Assembly (NCBI GenBank): GCA_964583335.1
Contig: CAZOVG010000002.1
Span: 1-64,000, forward strand
Direction of reading: 5' to 3'
Length of the DNA stretch: 64,000 bases
Source: JAGNKE01 sp964583335
GTDB lineage: Bacteria; Pseudomonadota; Alphaproteobacteria; Micavibrionales; Micavibrionaceae
The stretch's first letter is position 1. The number at the start of each line of letters is the position of its first letter. Shown here in pieces: positions 17,206 to 25,104 of this stretch. The notes under the pieces are model-generated. The model ran no database searches. It saw nothing but the letters and a program-made list of their open reading frames with translations, and had not been told where the DNA came from. The translations under genes and the position numbers were made by a program.

Positions 17206-18246
17206 ATGAACCTTACCCCCATCACCCGCAGAAGGCTGGCGCAGTTCCGGGCGAACAAGCGCGGGTATTGGAGCTTCTGGATCTTCATGACCTTCCTTAT
17301 CATCGCGCTGGGCGCGGAGTTCGTCGCGAACGACCGGCCGCTGGTGGTGCAGACGGGCGGCAAGACCTATTTCCCGGTGCTGTTTTTCTATCCCGAGACC
17401 GCGTTCGGCGGAGAATTTGAAACCGAGGCGGATTACCGCGATTCGTACGTGCGGGAGCTGATCCAGGGGGCGGACGGGTCGAAGGGCTGGATGCTCTGGC
17501 CGCCGATTCCCTACAGCTTCGATACGATCAATTACGAGCTGTCCGCTCCGCCGCCGACGCCGCCGTTTTTCGGGGGGAACCTTCTGGGCACCGACGATCA
17601 GGGGCGTGATGTGGCCGCGCGGGTGATTTACGGGTTCCGGCTGTCCGTTATGTTCGGCTTGATCCTGACGGTCATCAGTTCGATCATCGGGATCACGGCG
17701 GGCGCGATTCAGGGTTATTACGGGGGCATGACCGACCTTGTGATGCAGCGGACGCTCGAGGTCTGGGGCAGCATGCCGAGCCTTTACATCCTCATTATCT
17801 TCGCGGCGCTGTTCCCGCCGGGGTTCTGGACGCTTTTGTTCATCCTGCTGCTGTTCTCGTGGCTTGCGTTGGTCGATGTCGTCCGGGCAGAGTTCTTGAG
17901 GGCGCGGAATTTCGATTACGTGCGGGCCGCCGCCGCGCTGGGCGTTTCCAACCCGGTCATCATGTGGCGGCACGTTCTGCCCAACGCGATGGTGGCGACG
18001 GTGACGCTGATGCCGTTCATCCTGACTTCCTCCATCACGCAACTGACGGCGCTGGATTTCCTCGGGCTGGGCCTGCCGCCGGGCAGCGCGTCGTTGGGCG
18101 AGTTGCTGTTGCAGGGGAAGAACAACCTTTCGGCCCCGTGGCTTGGGTTCACGGCGTTTTTCTCGCTGGCGATCATCCTGATCCTGCTGAATTTCATCGG
18201 GGAAGCGGTGCGGGACGCGTTCGACCCCCGCAAAACCGGTTTATAG
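17206..18246 (+). CDS. yejE: peptide ABC transporter permease, YejE-like
   Basis: 346 residues. N-terminal TPITRRRLAQFRANKRGYWSFW and a long periplasmic loop with FPVLFFYPETAFGGEFETEADYRD are characteristic of YejE, followed by LGTDDQGRDVAARVIYGFR and the permease signature (YVRAAAALGVSNPVIMWRHVLPNAM). ATG 17206 is used because it begins MNLTPITRR; the frame extends upstream into the EamA gene. Second permease of the Yej peptide importer. The M20 amidohydrolase starts 10 bp after its stop. Confidence 0.92.
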   Translation: MNLTPITRRRLAQFRANKRGYWSFWIFMTFLIIALGAEFVANDRPLVVQTGGKTYFPVLFFYPETAFGGEFETEADYRDSYVRELIQGADGSKGWMLWPPIPYSFDTINYELSAPPPTPPFFGGNLLGTDDQGRDVAARVIYGFRLSVMFGLILTVISSIIGITAGAIQGYYGGMTDLVMQRTLEVWGSMPSLYILIIFAALFPPGFWTLLFILLLFSWLALVDVVRAEFLRARNFDYVRAAAALGVSNPVIMWRHVLPNAMVATVTLMPFILTSSITQLTALDFLGLGLPPGSASLGELLLQGKNNLSAPWLGFTAFFSLAIILILLNFIGEAVRDAFDPRKTGL

Positions 18247-18255
18247 AGGCCTTTC

Positions 18256-19449
18256 ATGCCCGTACGCAACGCCATCGCCGACCTTAAAGACGAGCTGACC
18301 GAATACCGGCGGCAGATGCACCAGAACCCACAAACCTCGTTCGAGGAAGTGTTCGCGAGCACGCTGGTCTGCCACAAGCTTTCGGAATGGGGAATCCCGT
18401 TCGAGCGCGGGCTTGGCAAGACGGGCGTCGTGGCCACGCTGCGCGGCTCGAAGCATGATTCCGGGCGCTCGATCGGGCTGCGGGCGGACATGGACGCGCT
18501 GGACATTCCCGAGGAAGGCGATAAGGCCTGGCTGTCGCGCATCCCCGGAAAGATGCACGGGTGCGGGCATGACGGGCATACGGCCATGCTGCTGGGCGCG
18601 GCGAAATACCTTAAGGACAATCCGCATTTCAACGGGACGGTTCATCTGATCTTTCAGCCCGCCGAAGAAACGGGCGAAGGCGCGAAGGCGATGATGAAAG
18701 ACGGGCTGTTCGAGCGTTTCCCGTGCCATGCGGTCTACGGGCTGCATAACTGGCCGTATACGCCGCTGGGGCATGTCGAGGTCAACCGGGCGGCCGCGAT
18801 GGCGAACGTTGATTGTTTCCGCGTCACGATCACCGGGCGCGGCGGTCATGCCTCCAAGCCGCATACGACCGTGGACCCGATCGTGATTGCGGCGGAGATC
18901 ATCACCACGCTTCAGACCATCATCAGCCGGGGGAAGGACCCGTTCGAGCCTGCGGTTCTGAGCGTCACCAACATTAACGGCGGGACGGGCGCGTTCAACG
19001 TCACGCCCTCCTCCATCACCTTTACGGGCACGGTGCGGACCTATTGCGACGCGCTGCGGGAGAAAATCCGCTGCCGGACGCTGGAGATCGCGGAGGGGAT
19101 CGCCGGGGGCTTCGGCGCGAAGGTGGATTACGAATACGATTTCGTCATCGACGCCACGATCAACGACCGGGAACAGGCGGAATTTTGTGCTTCGGTCGCG
19201 GCTGCGGTGGTCGGAGAGGCGCAGGTCGATCTCGACGCGCCGCCCTCGATGGGCGGGGAGGATTTCGGCTCCATGCTCAAGGAGCGGCCCGGGGCCTATA
19301 TCAAGATGGGGCAGGCCGTGGCCGGAGAGCCTCAAAACCCCTGCAGCCGGGGCCTGCACAACGCGCACTATGATTTCAACGACGATCTGATCCCGCTTGG
19401 CGTGGAATACTGGGTGAAGCTGGTGGAAAGCGCCCTTCCCCTGAAATAG
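18256..19449 (+). CDS. M20-family amidohydrolase (hippurate hydrolase/ArgE-like)
   Basis: 397 residues. Metal-binding and catalytic motifs are visible: GLRADMDALDI, MHGCGHDGHTAMLLGAA and FQPAEETGEGAKAM, plus GRGGHASKPH in the dimerisation/lid domain and PSMGGEDFG near the end. This is the M20D HipO/IAA-amino-acid hydrolase type, which cleaves N-acyl amino acids. It directly follows yejE and could trim imported peptides or acyl-amino acids. As the last gene before the arginine locus it is also a candidate deacylase for N-acylornithine, since no argE or argJ is seen in the window; that is inference only. Confidence 0.88.
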   Translation: MPVRNAIADLKDELTEYRRQMHQNPQTSFEEVFASTLVCHKLSEWGIPFERGLGKTGVVATLRGSKHDSGRSIGLRADMDALDIPEEGDKAWLSRIPGKMHGCGHDGHTAMLLGAAKYLKDNPHFNGTVHLIFQPAEETGEGAKAMMKDGLFERFPCHAVYGLHNWPYTPLGHVEVNRAAAMANVDCFRVTITGRGGHASKPHTTVDPIVIAAEIITTLQTIISRGKDPFEPAVLSVTNINGGTGAFNVTPSSITFTGTVRTYCDALREKIRCRTLEIAEGIAGGFGAKVDYEYDFVIDATINDREQAEFCASVAAAVVGEAQVDLDAPPSMGGEDFGSMLKERPGAYIKMGQAVAGEPQNPCSRGLHNAHYDFNDDLIPLGVEYWVKLVESALPLK

Positions 19450-19790
19450 CCTCGGCTGAGCCGCGCAAGCGGGCATTCCTCGCCGTCATTCTGAGGCGAA
19501 GCCGGAGGATCCCGAGAACCGCAAACAGAGATCCTTCGCTGCGCTCAGGATGACTGGACGGGGTTGTTCGTCATTTCGAGAAGGCCGGAATCCACGGTCG
19601 GCGTCTGGCTGGATCCCCGCTTTCGCGGGGATGCCGTTGCTATTTTAGCCCTCCGCCCGAAAAGCATCCCCGTGTAAACGGGGATCCAAACCGTCCCTAC
19701 TGGATCCCTGCTTACGCAGGGATGACAAGGACGGGGTGCGGGGCGGTTCCGCGTCCTTTATTCCGGTCGTTTTAGCCCCCATTTCAATAA
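19450..19790. repeat. composite intergenic repeat, three-hairpin unit
   Basis: Between the amidohydrolase and the arginine operon. At 19600-19735 it holds three palindromic modules in a row: CCCCGC-TTTC-GCGGGG (19615-19630), ATCCCCGT-GTAA-ACGGGGAT near 19665-19685 and CCCTGC-TTAC-GCAGGG near 19706-19721, then ATGACAAGGACGGGG. The same order is found at about 44740-44875 and 51136-51265. The block before it (19480-19560) carries other repeat-like text (CGTCATTCTGAGGCGAAGCC, CGCTGCGCTCAGGATGACTG). Confidence 0.75.
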
Positions 19791-19794
19791 TTCA

Positions 19795-19831
19795 TTGACA
19801 AGGGGCGGCGGGATGTGGTGTTGATACGGGC
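19795..19831 (+). promoter_or_regulatory. putative promoter of the arginine operon
   Basis: A perfect TTGACA lies at 19795-19800 and a weak TTGATA at 19821-19826. With this placement transcription would begin at about 19832, which is the A of the leader-ORF ATG, so the leader would be translated from a leaderless mRNA. The 20-nt spacer is longer than the usual 17, so this is tentative. Confidence 0.4.
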
Positions 19832-19879
19832 ATGAACACGATGAATACACCATCGCTGCCACGACGACGACCGCGCTAA
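19832..19879 (+). promoter_or_regulatory. Arg-codon leader peptide MNTMNTPSLPRRRPR upstream of argC operon
   Basis: A 15-codon ORF ending in CGA CGA CGA CCG CGC TAA. Three consecutive arginine CGA codons (19862-19870) plus one CGC just before the stop are the hallmark of attenuation leader peptides. CGA is little used in the surrounding genes, which favour CGC, CGG and CGT. An inverted repeat GCGC-TAA-GCGC (19873-19883) spans the stop codon. No strong ribosome site precedes the ATG, but the predicted promoter would make the mRNA leaderless, as described for trpL in Sinorhizobium. The next gene starts 230 nt downstream, leaving room for alternative RNA structures. Regulation by charged tRNA-Arg is inferred. 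Confidence 0.6.
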
Positions 19880-20109
19880 GCGCCTGCGGGGGCCCAGCCT
19901 CGCGTCTGTTTTCCGGAATTTCATCCCTTTAGAAGCATGAACCGCCTGAGCCGGACAGGAATTTAGAATTTTCCAAAGATAACCGATTGCAGGACCATCC
20001 GTTTTTGGGCATGGTTAAGGCTCTGCCAGAGCCGGGGCAAGAATTTGGAAACAAAGGATAATTACAAACAAAAACCGCTTACAACCGGACGAATTCGAAA
20101 GACACCGTT
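19880..20109 (+). promoter_or_regulatory. 5' untranslated region of argC operon, possible attenuator
   Basis: 230 nt without an ORF between the Arg leader peptide and the P-loop gene. It starts very GC-rich (19880-19905), followed by GTCTGTTTT, and has a later hairpin GGCTCT-GCC-AGAGCC at 20019-20033. I do not see a textbook terminator with a long U-run, so termination could be Rho-dependent or the fold more complex. Confidence 0.4.
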
Positions 20110-21180
20110 ATGAAGAAAATCGCACTCGATAAAGTATGCTCCGTCACCAAGAACCTCGCGCTCAAACATGTCGAGACGATCATCGACAAGCCGGGTCTGC
20201 AACTGCCCTGTACGATGGGGACGGTTCTGGCGGCCGAAGTGCTGGAAGACAAGTCGGTCTATAACGAGATCGAGCTGCCTTCGGGGCGGATGTCGAAAAT
20301 CAAGAAGGGCGATATGCTCGCCGTGGCGCTGGGCCAGCGGATGGCGCTCAAGGGGTTCGTCGGGCGGCTGCCCTCCTCCCTGCGGCCCGGAGACGTCATT
20401 CACCTGCTGAATTTCGGCGGCGTGGCCGGGGAGTGTCTCGGCGCGAACGTGAAGGAGGTCGGCGACCCCTTGCGGATTCGCGTGCACGGCGCGATCACGC
20501 GCAAGGGCGAGATTTTGAATATCGGGCAGAAGGCCCTGTTCGCCCCGAAGAAAAAGATGAAGAGCGATATTCCCCTCATCATCACCACGGGCACGAGCAT
20601 GGATAGCGGTAAGACGACCGTGGCCATCGAGGTGGTCAAGACACTGACGCGGATGGGCATGAAGCTGGCGGGCGCGAAGCTGACGGGCGTGGCGGCGCTG
20701 CGCGATCTCTATAAGATGCAGGATTACGGGATTTATAACGCCGTGTCGTTCGTCGATGCGGGCATTACCTCGACCGCAAACATCCCCGACGATCTGGTCA
20801 AGGATGTCGTGCGCGGGGCGCTGGATTACCTGAGCGAGGACGAGCCGGACGCGATCATGATCGAGTTCGGGGACGGTCTGATGGGGCGGTACGGGGTCAA
20901 CGCCGTGCTGAACATGCCCGAGATCCAGAAGAACGTGCGGCTTCATATCGGCTGCGCGAGCGACCCTGTTGGGGCCATCGGCCTCGCGCGGGAATGCAAG
21001 CGGATCGGGATTCCGATTGATGTCATCAGCGGGCCCGTGACCGACAATCAGGTCGGCAAGACCATTGTGAAAGAAGAACTGGGCGTTCTGGTTTACAACG
21101 CCTTTAACCCCACCAGCGAGTGGATTGATGTGGTGATATCGAGATGGCTCAGAGACTCAAAGCTTCCATTGTCGGCGTAA
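20110..21180 (+). CDS. P-loop NTPase-domain protein of unknown function, first gene of arg operon
   Basis: 356 residues. Residues 1-145 look like a beta-rich domain (KKGDMLAVALGQRMALKGFVGRLP, DVIHLLNFGGVAGECLG). From 155 a P-loop domain begins: GTSMDSGKTT (161-170), then GAKLTGVAALRD, SFVDAGITST and IEFGDGLMGRYG. The P-loop form resembles MobB/dethiobiotin-synthetase-like and DUF1611-like NTPases; some DUF1611 members (DgcN) are reported as D-glutamate N-acetyltransferases. I do not recognise a definite family. It overlaps argC by 37 bp and heads the operon behind the Arg leader, so a step in arginine synthesis is likely; replacing the absent N-acetylglutamate synthase is a speculation. Confidence 0.6.
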   Translation: MKKIALDKVCSVTKNLALKHVETIIDKPGLQLPCTMGTVLAAEVLEDKSVYNEIELPSGRMSKIKKGDMLAVALGQRMALKGFVGRLPSSLRPGDVIHLLNFGGVAGECLGANVKEVGDPLRIRVHGAITRKGEILNIGQKALFAPKKKMKSDIPLIITTGTSMDSGKTTVAIEVVKTLTRMGMKLAGAKLTGVAALRDLYKMQDYGIYNAVSFVDAGITSTANIPDDLVKDVVRGALDYLSEDEPDAIMIEFGDGLMGRYGVNAVLNMPEIQKNVRLHIGCASDPVGAIGLARECKRIGIPIDVISGPVTDNQVGKTIVKEELGVLVYNAFNPTSEWIDVVISRWLRDSKLPLSA

Positions 21181-22145
21181 CGGGCTATACGGGCCTTGAA
21201 TTGCTGCGGATGCTGATCGCGCACCCGCTAGTGGACATCGCCTATCTGACCTCGCGGCAGAACCCGAACACGCCGATCGGCGACCTTTACCCGCATCTTT
21301 CGCACCTCAAGCTCACCGTGACCGACACGGATCACGAGACGGTGGCGAAGGAGAGCGACGTGGTGTTCCTCGCCCTGCCCCATAAAACGGCGCAGGACAC
21401 GGTGGCGGCAATGCACGGAAAAACGAAGATCATCGACATGTCGGCGGATTTCCGGCTGGACGATGCGGCGACGTACGAGAAATACTACGCGACGAAGCAC
21501 AATTACCCTGATTTGCTCAAGCAAGCCGTCTACGGCGCGCCGGAGATTTACCGGGAGCAAATCAAGAAGGCCGGGATCGTGGCCAACCCGGGATGTTTCG
21601 CGCTGCTCGCGCAGCTGATGCTGCTGCCCTATGCGGGGCATATCGAGAGCGTCGATATCATGGCGATCACGGGGTCGAGCGGGTCGGGCAAGTCGCCCAG
21701 CGAGGGCACGCATCACCCGGTGCGGAACCATAATCTTAAAAGTTATAATATCAATATCCACCGGCATATCCCCGAGATTATCCGCACGGCGAAAATCTCG
21801 GAAAGCCAGTTGAATTTCGTGCCGACCTCGGGGCCGTTCACGCGGGGTATCTTCGCCACCGCATTCGTGCGGACGAAGCCGGGCGCCGCCCTGCCCTGCG
21901 CCGCCGAGCTTTACGAATCTCACCCGTTCGTGCGGGTGATGGAGGATGTCGCGCTGGCGAATATCGTGGGGTCGAATTTCTGCGACCTCAGCTATAAGAA
22001 AGTTTCGGACGGGAATTATATCGTGCAGGGCGCGCTGGACAACCTTGTCAAAGGCGCGGCGGGCTGCGCGGTGCAGAACATGAATCTCATGTTCGGGCTG
22101 GAGGAGACTCTGGGTCTTTCTGTTCTGGCTCCGGTGTACCCGTAG
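21144..22145 (+). CDS. argC: N-acetyl-gamma-glutamyl-phosphate reductase (divergent)
   Basis: 333 residues. N-terminal Rossmann motif GVTGYTGLELLRML, then VFLALPHKTAQD, DMSADFRLDD, catalytic NPGCFA (Cys151) and HRHIPEI (His206-Ile211). It reduces the acyl-glutamyl phosphate to the semialdehyde. The segment GSSGSGKSPSEGTHHPVRN (177-195) differs from the usual GVSGAGR....HF.EVNE of ArgC; the HHP element recalls LysY-type reductases that act on LysW-bound substrates, although no lysW or lysX is seen. Starts inside the upstream gene (37-bp overlap), so it is translationally coupled; rtcB follows after 9 bp with a strong AGGAGG. Confidence 0.88.
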   Translation: MAQRLKASIVGVTGYTGLELLRMLIAHPLVDIAYLTSRQNPNTPIGDLYPHLSHLKLTVTDTDHETVAKESDVVFLALPHKTAQDTVAAMHGKTKIIDMSADFRLDDAATYEKYYATKHNYPDLLKQAVYGAPEIYREQIKKAGIVANPGCFALLAQLMLLPYAGHIESVDIMAITGSSGSGKSPSEGTHHPVRNHNLKSYNINIHRHIPEIIRTAKISESQLNFVPTSGPFTRGIFATAFVRTKPGAALPCAAELYESHPFVRVMEDVALANIVGSNFCDLSYKKVSDGNYIVQGALDNLVKGAAGCAVQNMNLMFGLEETLGLSVLAPVYP

Positions 22146-22154
22146 GAGGATGCC

Positions 22155-23333
22155 ATGGATCTTAAAATCATCGGGGAGCATGAAGAAAAAACCATTGAGC
22201 AGATGAAAAACTGCGTCAATTACGGCGGGGTGAAGGGCGTTCTGTGCGCGGATGGGCATCTGGGCTACGCGCAGCCCGTGGGCGGCGTCGTGGCGTACCG
22301 CGACGCGGTTTCGATCTCCGGCGTGGGGTTCGACATTGCCTGCGGCAACATGGCGGTGAAGCTTCCGGTCCAATACACCGAGATCGAGCACAGGCTGGAC
22401 GAGATCGGCCTTGCCATCGCCCGGACCATTTCGTTCGGCATCGGGCGGGTCAATCAAACCTCGGTCGAGGCGGAATGTCTTGACGAGGACGATGCGTGGA
22501 AAATCGATGTGGTGGGCGATCTGCGCGACATGGCGGCGGCGCAGCTGGGCACCGTGGGTTCGGGCAACCATTATGTCGATGTGTTCAAGGACGAGGACGG
22601 GTTTATCTGGATCGGCGTGCATTTCGGCTCGCGCGGGCTGGGGCATAAATCCACCACGCATTTTTTGAAGGCGGCGGGCGGAAAAGACGGCATGCTGGTC
22701 GATCCGTGCGTCGTCGATCTTAAATCCGACCTCGGGCAGCAGTACCTGAAGGCCATGCGGCTGGGCGGGCGTTACGCCTATGCGGGCCGGGAATGGGTGT
22801 GCGACGAGGTTTCGCGGATCATTCAGGGCAATACGGAGCGGCTGGTTGAAGTGCACAACCACCACAATTTCGCGTTCGAGGAGGAGCATGACGGCGAGAC
22901 GCTGTTCGTCGTGCGCAAGGGTTCCACGCCCGCGTTCCCAGGGCAAAAATGCTTTGTCGGCGGGTCGATGGGCGATATTTCCGTGATCCTCGAAGGGCGC
23001 GACACGCCGGAAGCCAAGGAGAATCTTTACTCCACCATCCACGGCGCGGGGCGCGTGATGTCGCGGACCGAGGCGGCGGGCAAGAGCCGCTGGGCCAAGG
23101 GCAAAAAAGTTAAAATTTCCGAGGGCAAGATCAACGAGGCCGAGATGCGCAAAAGCATCGCCGCGCAGGGCGTGCGGCTTTACGGCGGCGGCGCGGACGA
23201 GTCGCCGCAAGTGTACCGGAAACTGGATGATGTGCTGGCCTATCACGCGGACAGCGTGAAGGTCTTGCACAGACTGACCCCGATCATCGTGGCGATGGCG
23301 GGCGCGGACGAATTCGACCCTTACAAGGACTAA
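22155..23333 (+). CDS. rtcB: RNA-splicing ligase RtcB
   Basis: 392 residues. Core RtcB motifs are intact: DGHLGYAQPVGGV, GVGFDIACGN (metal-binding Asp/Cys), GSGNHYVDV, HFGSRGLGHK, EVHNHHNFA, RKGSTPAFPGQ, GSMGDISV and HGAGRVMSR, whose His is guanylylated. RtcB joins RNA 2',3'-cyclic phosphate to 5'-OH ends and works in tRNA splicing/repair. AGGAGG lies 5 bp before the start. It sits between argC and argB with gaps of 9 and 16 bp, so it must be co-transcribed with arginine genes. That is an unexpected partner; no archease or rtcA/rtcR is nearby. Confidence 0.92.
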   Translation: MDLKIIGEHEEKTIEQMKNCVNYGGVKGVLCADGHLGYAQPVGGVVAYRDAVSISGVGFDIACGNMAVKLPVQYTEIEHRLDEIGLAIARTISFGIGRVNQTSVEAECLDEDDAWKIDVVGDLRDMAAAQLGTVGSGNHYVDVFKDEDGFIWIGVHFGSRGLGHKSTTHFLKAAGGKDGMLVDPCVVDLKSDLGQQYLKAMRLGGRYAYAGREWVCDEVSRIIQGNTERLVEVHNHHNFAFEEEHDGETLFVVRKGSTPAFPGQKCFVGGSMGDISVILEGRDTPEAKENLYSTIHGAGRVMSRTEAAGKSRWAKGKKVKISEGKINEAEMRKSIAAQGVRLYGGGADESPQVYRKLDDVLAYHADSVKVLHRLTPIIVAMAGADEFDPYKD

Positions 23334-23349
23334 AAGGAGCCTTTCAATC

Positions 23350-24261
23350 ATGGCCAAGAAAAAGAAACCCTTGCCGGATTTTTTCATCAACGCGTTCTAT
23401 GAGAGCAAGTTCCGCGACAACCTGTTCCTCGTCAAGGCGAGCGGCGCGGTGATCGAGAACCCGGAGGCGCTGGATAATCTTCTGGCTAACATCCGCTCGC
23501 TCACGGTGCACGGCGTGAAGGTCATCCTGATCTACGGGCATGGCGGGCTGGTCGATAAGGCCGTCGAGGCGCGCGGCGTGGGCACGAAGCGGCAGGACGG
23601 ACGGCGCGTGACGGACGCGGCGACGATGGGCATCCTGCGCGAGGTGGTGGGCGGCGATTTGTCGCTGCGCGTTTATCAGGGCATGTTCAAGAATAACCTT
23701 GAGGGGATGGCGCTGAACGCCGTTCCGGCGGACTGGATGCGGGTCGAGCTGCGCCCGAAAAAGCCCGTCGATTTCGGGTTCGTGGGCGACATCAAGGATG
23801 TCTATAAACGGCCGATCAACCGGCTTTTGCGCGTCACCAATTTCATCGCCTGCCCGTGCCTGACCATGAGCCGGGAGGGGCATCTGGTCAACATCAACGC
23901 GGATTCCGTTTCCACCGAACTCGCCATCGGGACGGGCGCGCACAAGCTGATCTTCCTGAGCGACGTGGACGGGGTGAAGGTGAACGGCAAGACCGCCTTT
24001 ATGATCACCTCCAAGCAGATCGCGGAATACATCAAGGACGGCACGGCGACGGGCGGGATGAAGGTGAAGCTTGAGAATTGCCTGCGCGCGCTGGAGGGCG
24101 GCGTGAAGCGCATCCACCTTATTAACGGGCTGCGTGAGGACGCGCTGTATAAGGAGATTTACGAGTCGGTCAGCCCGGGCACCATGGTGCTGCCCGAGGA
24201 GGAGCGGCAAAACTACCTCAACGAAGTCGAGGTGCAGAAGATGATCGAGGCGAGGAAGTGA
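23350..24261 (+). CDS. argB: acetylglutamate kinase-like amino acid kinase (divergent)
   Basis: 303 residues, one amino-acid-kinase domain. Order of motifs follows ArgB: LVKASGAV (Lys29; normally KYGGxAM), YGHGGLVDK (62-70; normally HGGGPQI), GRRVTD (84-89), VDFGFVGDI (140-148), VNINADSVS (180-188), IFLSDVDGV (201-209), TGGMKVKLENCLRALEGGVKRIHLING and a closing PGTMV. The two glycine-rich substrate loops depart from the consensus, suggesting an altered acyl-glutamate substrate or N-protecting group. The last 19 codons are duplicated 680 bp downstream. The stop overlaps the next start (GTGA). Confidence 0.82.
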   Translation: MAKKKKPLPDFFINAFYESKFRDNLFLVKASGAVIENPEALDNLLANIRSLTVHGVKVILIYGHGGLVDKAVEARGVGTKRQDGRRVTDAATMGILREVVGGDLSLRVYQGMFKNNLEGMALNAVPADWMRVELRPKKPVDFGFVGDIKDVYKRPINRLLRVTNFIACPCLTMSREGHLVNINADSVSTELAIGTGAHKLIFLSDVDGVKVNGKTAFMITSKQIAEYIKDGTATGGMKVKLENCLRALEGGVKRIHLINGLREDALYKEIYESVSPGTMVLPEEERQNYLNEVEVQKMIEARK

Positions 24262-24424
24262 ACGCACTGCAGGTTCTTCATCTTTTTTTGAACCCCTTCG
24301 CGGGCCGGGCCAACCGGCAGCAGTTTTTGTTTTTTGTCCTGATTTTTCTGAGTGTGCTTTTATGGCTGGAAGTCGCCATGAACGCTTATGATTACGATAA
24401 AAGCTATGATTCCCTGAGATTTAT
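24207..24424 (+). repeat. 218-bp perfect direct repeat, left copy
   Basis: Identical to 24887-25104. It covers the last codons of argB and the first 56 codons of DUF805 paralog 1. The right copy sits at the end of paralog 1 and the beginning of paralog 2. Perfect identity over 218 bp implies a recent tandem duplication or gene conversion. Confidence 0.95.
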
Positions 24425-24941
24425 GATCGGGCTTGGCGGCTTTTATTTCGTTCTTGTCGGTTTTCTGAGAAGGCTCAGGGATAACGATGTCAATTTTTCA
24501 GAAACTTTGAGGGCATGGAGCGTTAAAGCTTTTATGTCCGCAGTGATCTTGATTTCTATCTTGGGCCTTCTGGCGATTTTTTTTAAGTCGGTACTCTATT
24601 TTTTAACTATGTGGTTTATATTTCCTTTCGTTATTTTTTTAAGATTACGCTGCACCATCACTTTATCTCATTGCCAGCCTGGCATGAAAATGGACCTTTC
24701 GTCTTTACCTTATTCCCTCGGCTTTCTTTTTGTCGTTTTTTTTGTATTTCTTCCCCTGCTGCTTCCAAACAGCCGCTCGCCGAACAAATACGGGCCGCCA
24801 CCCGTGGGGTTCAATTTGCGCACGATGCTGGCGGCCACCTATCCCGCTGCTTTGGCCGAACAATTCGAGGCGATCGAAGAGGAGCAGCAAAACTACCTCA
24901 ACGAAGTCGAGGTGCAGAAGATGATCGAGGCGAGGAAGTGA
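24258..24941 (+). CDS. DUF805-like membrane protein, paralog 1
   Basis: 227 residues from GTG 24258, overlapping the argB stop. It opens FLNPFAGRANRQQFLFFVLIF, has FLRRLRDND after the second helix and SPNKYGPPPVGF near the end, the three landmarks of DUF805 (GRasR-x-EF, RLhD, PNrYG). About four membrane helices are predicted by eye. Its last 19 residues (NYLNEVEVQKMIEARK and preceding) are identical to the ArgB C-terminus because a 680-bp unit including the end of argB was duplicated. DUF805 proteins are inner-membrane proteins of unknown function. Confidence 0.75.
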   Translation: MNALQVLHLFLNPFAGRANRQQFLFFVLIFLSVLLWLEVAMNAYDYDKSYDSLRFMIGLGGFYFVLVGFLRRLRDNDVNFSETLRAWSVKAFMSAVILISILGLLAIFFKSVLYFLTMWFIFPFVIFLRLRCTITLSHCQPGMKMDLSSLPYSLGFLFVVFFVFLPLLLPNSRSPNKYGPPPVGFNLRTMLAATYPAALAEQFEAIEEEQQNYLNEVEVQKMIEARK

Positions 24942-25104
24942 ACGCACTGCAGGTTCTTCATCTTTTTTTGAACCCCTTCGCGGGCCGGGCCAACCGGCAG
25001 CAGTTTTTGTTTTTTGTCCTGATTTTTCTGAGTGTGCTTTTATGGCTGGAAGTCGCCATGAACGCTTATGATTACGATAAAAGCTATGATTCCCTGAGAT
25101 TTAT
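24887..25104 (+). repeat. 218-bp perfect direct repeat, right copy
   Basis: Right-hand copy of the 24207-24424 repeat, offset 680 bp. The first mismatches flank it at 24886 and 25105. Confidence 0.95.

Noticed and set aside
19600..19735. Possible CRISPR array
   Set aside because: Three different palindromes, no regular spacers, no cas genes.
22155..23333. RtcB as a misassembly insert in the arg operon
   Set aside because: Short tidy gaps, a strong ribosome site and matching codon use on both sides argue for genuine operon membership.
21228..23390. 720-codon minus-strand ORF over argC and rtcB
   Set aside because: Shadow frame opposite two clear genes; His/Arg/Asp-rich text with no domains.
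24611..24937. N-terminal extension of DUF805 paralog 2
   Set aside because: The extra 109 codons only re-read paralog 1 in another frame; the GTG at 24938 matches the start of paralog 1.
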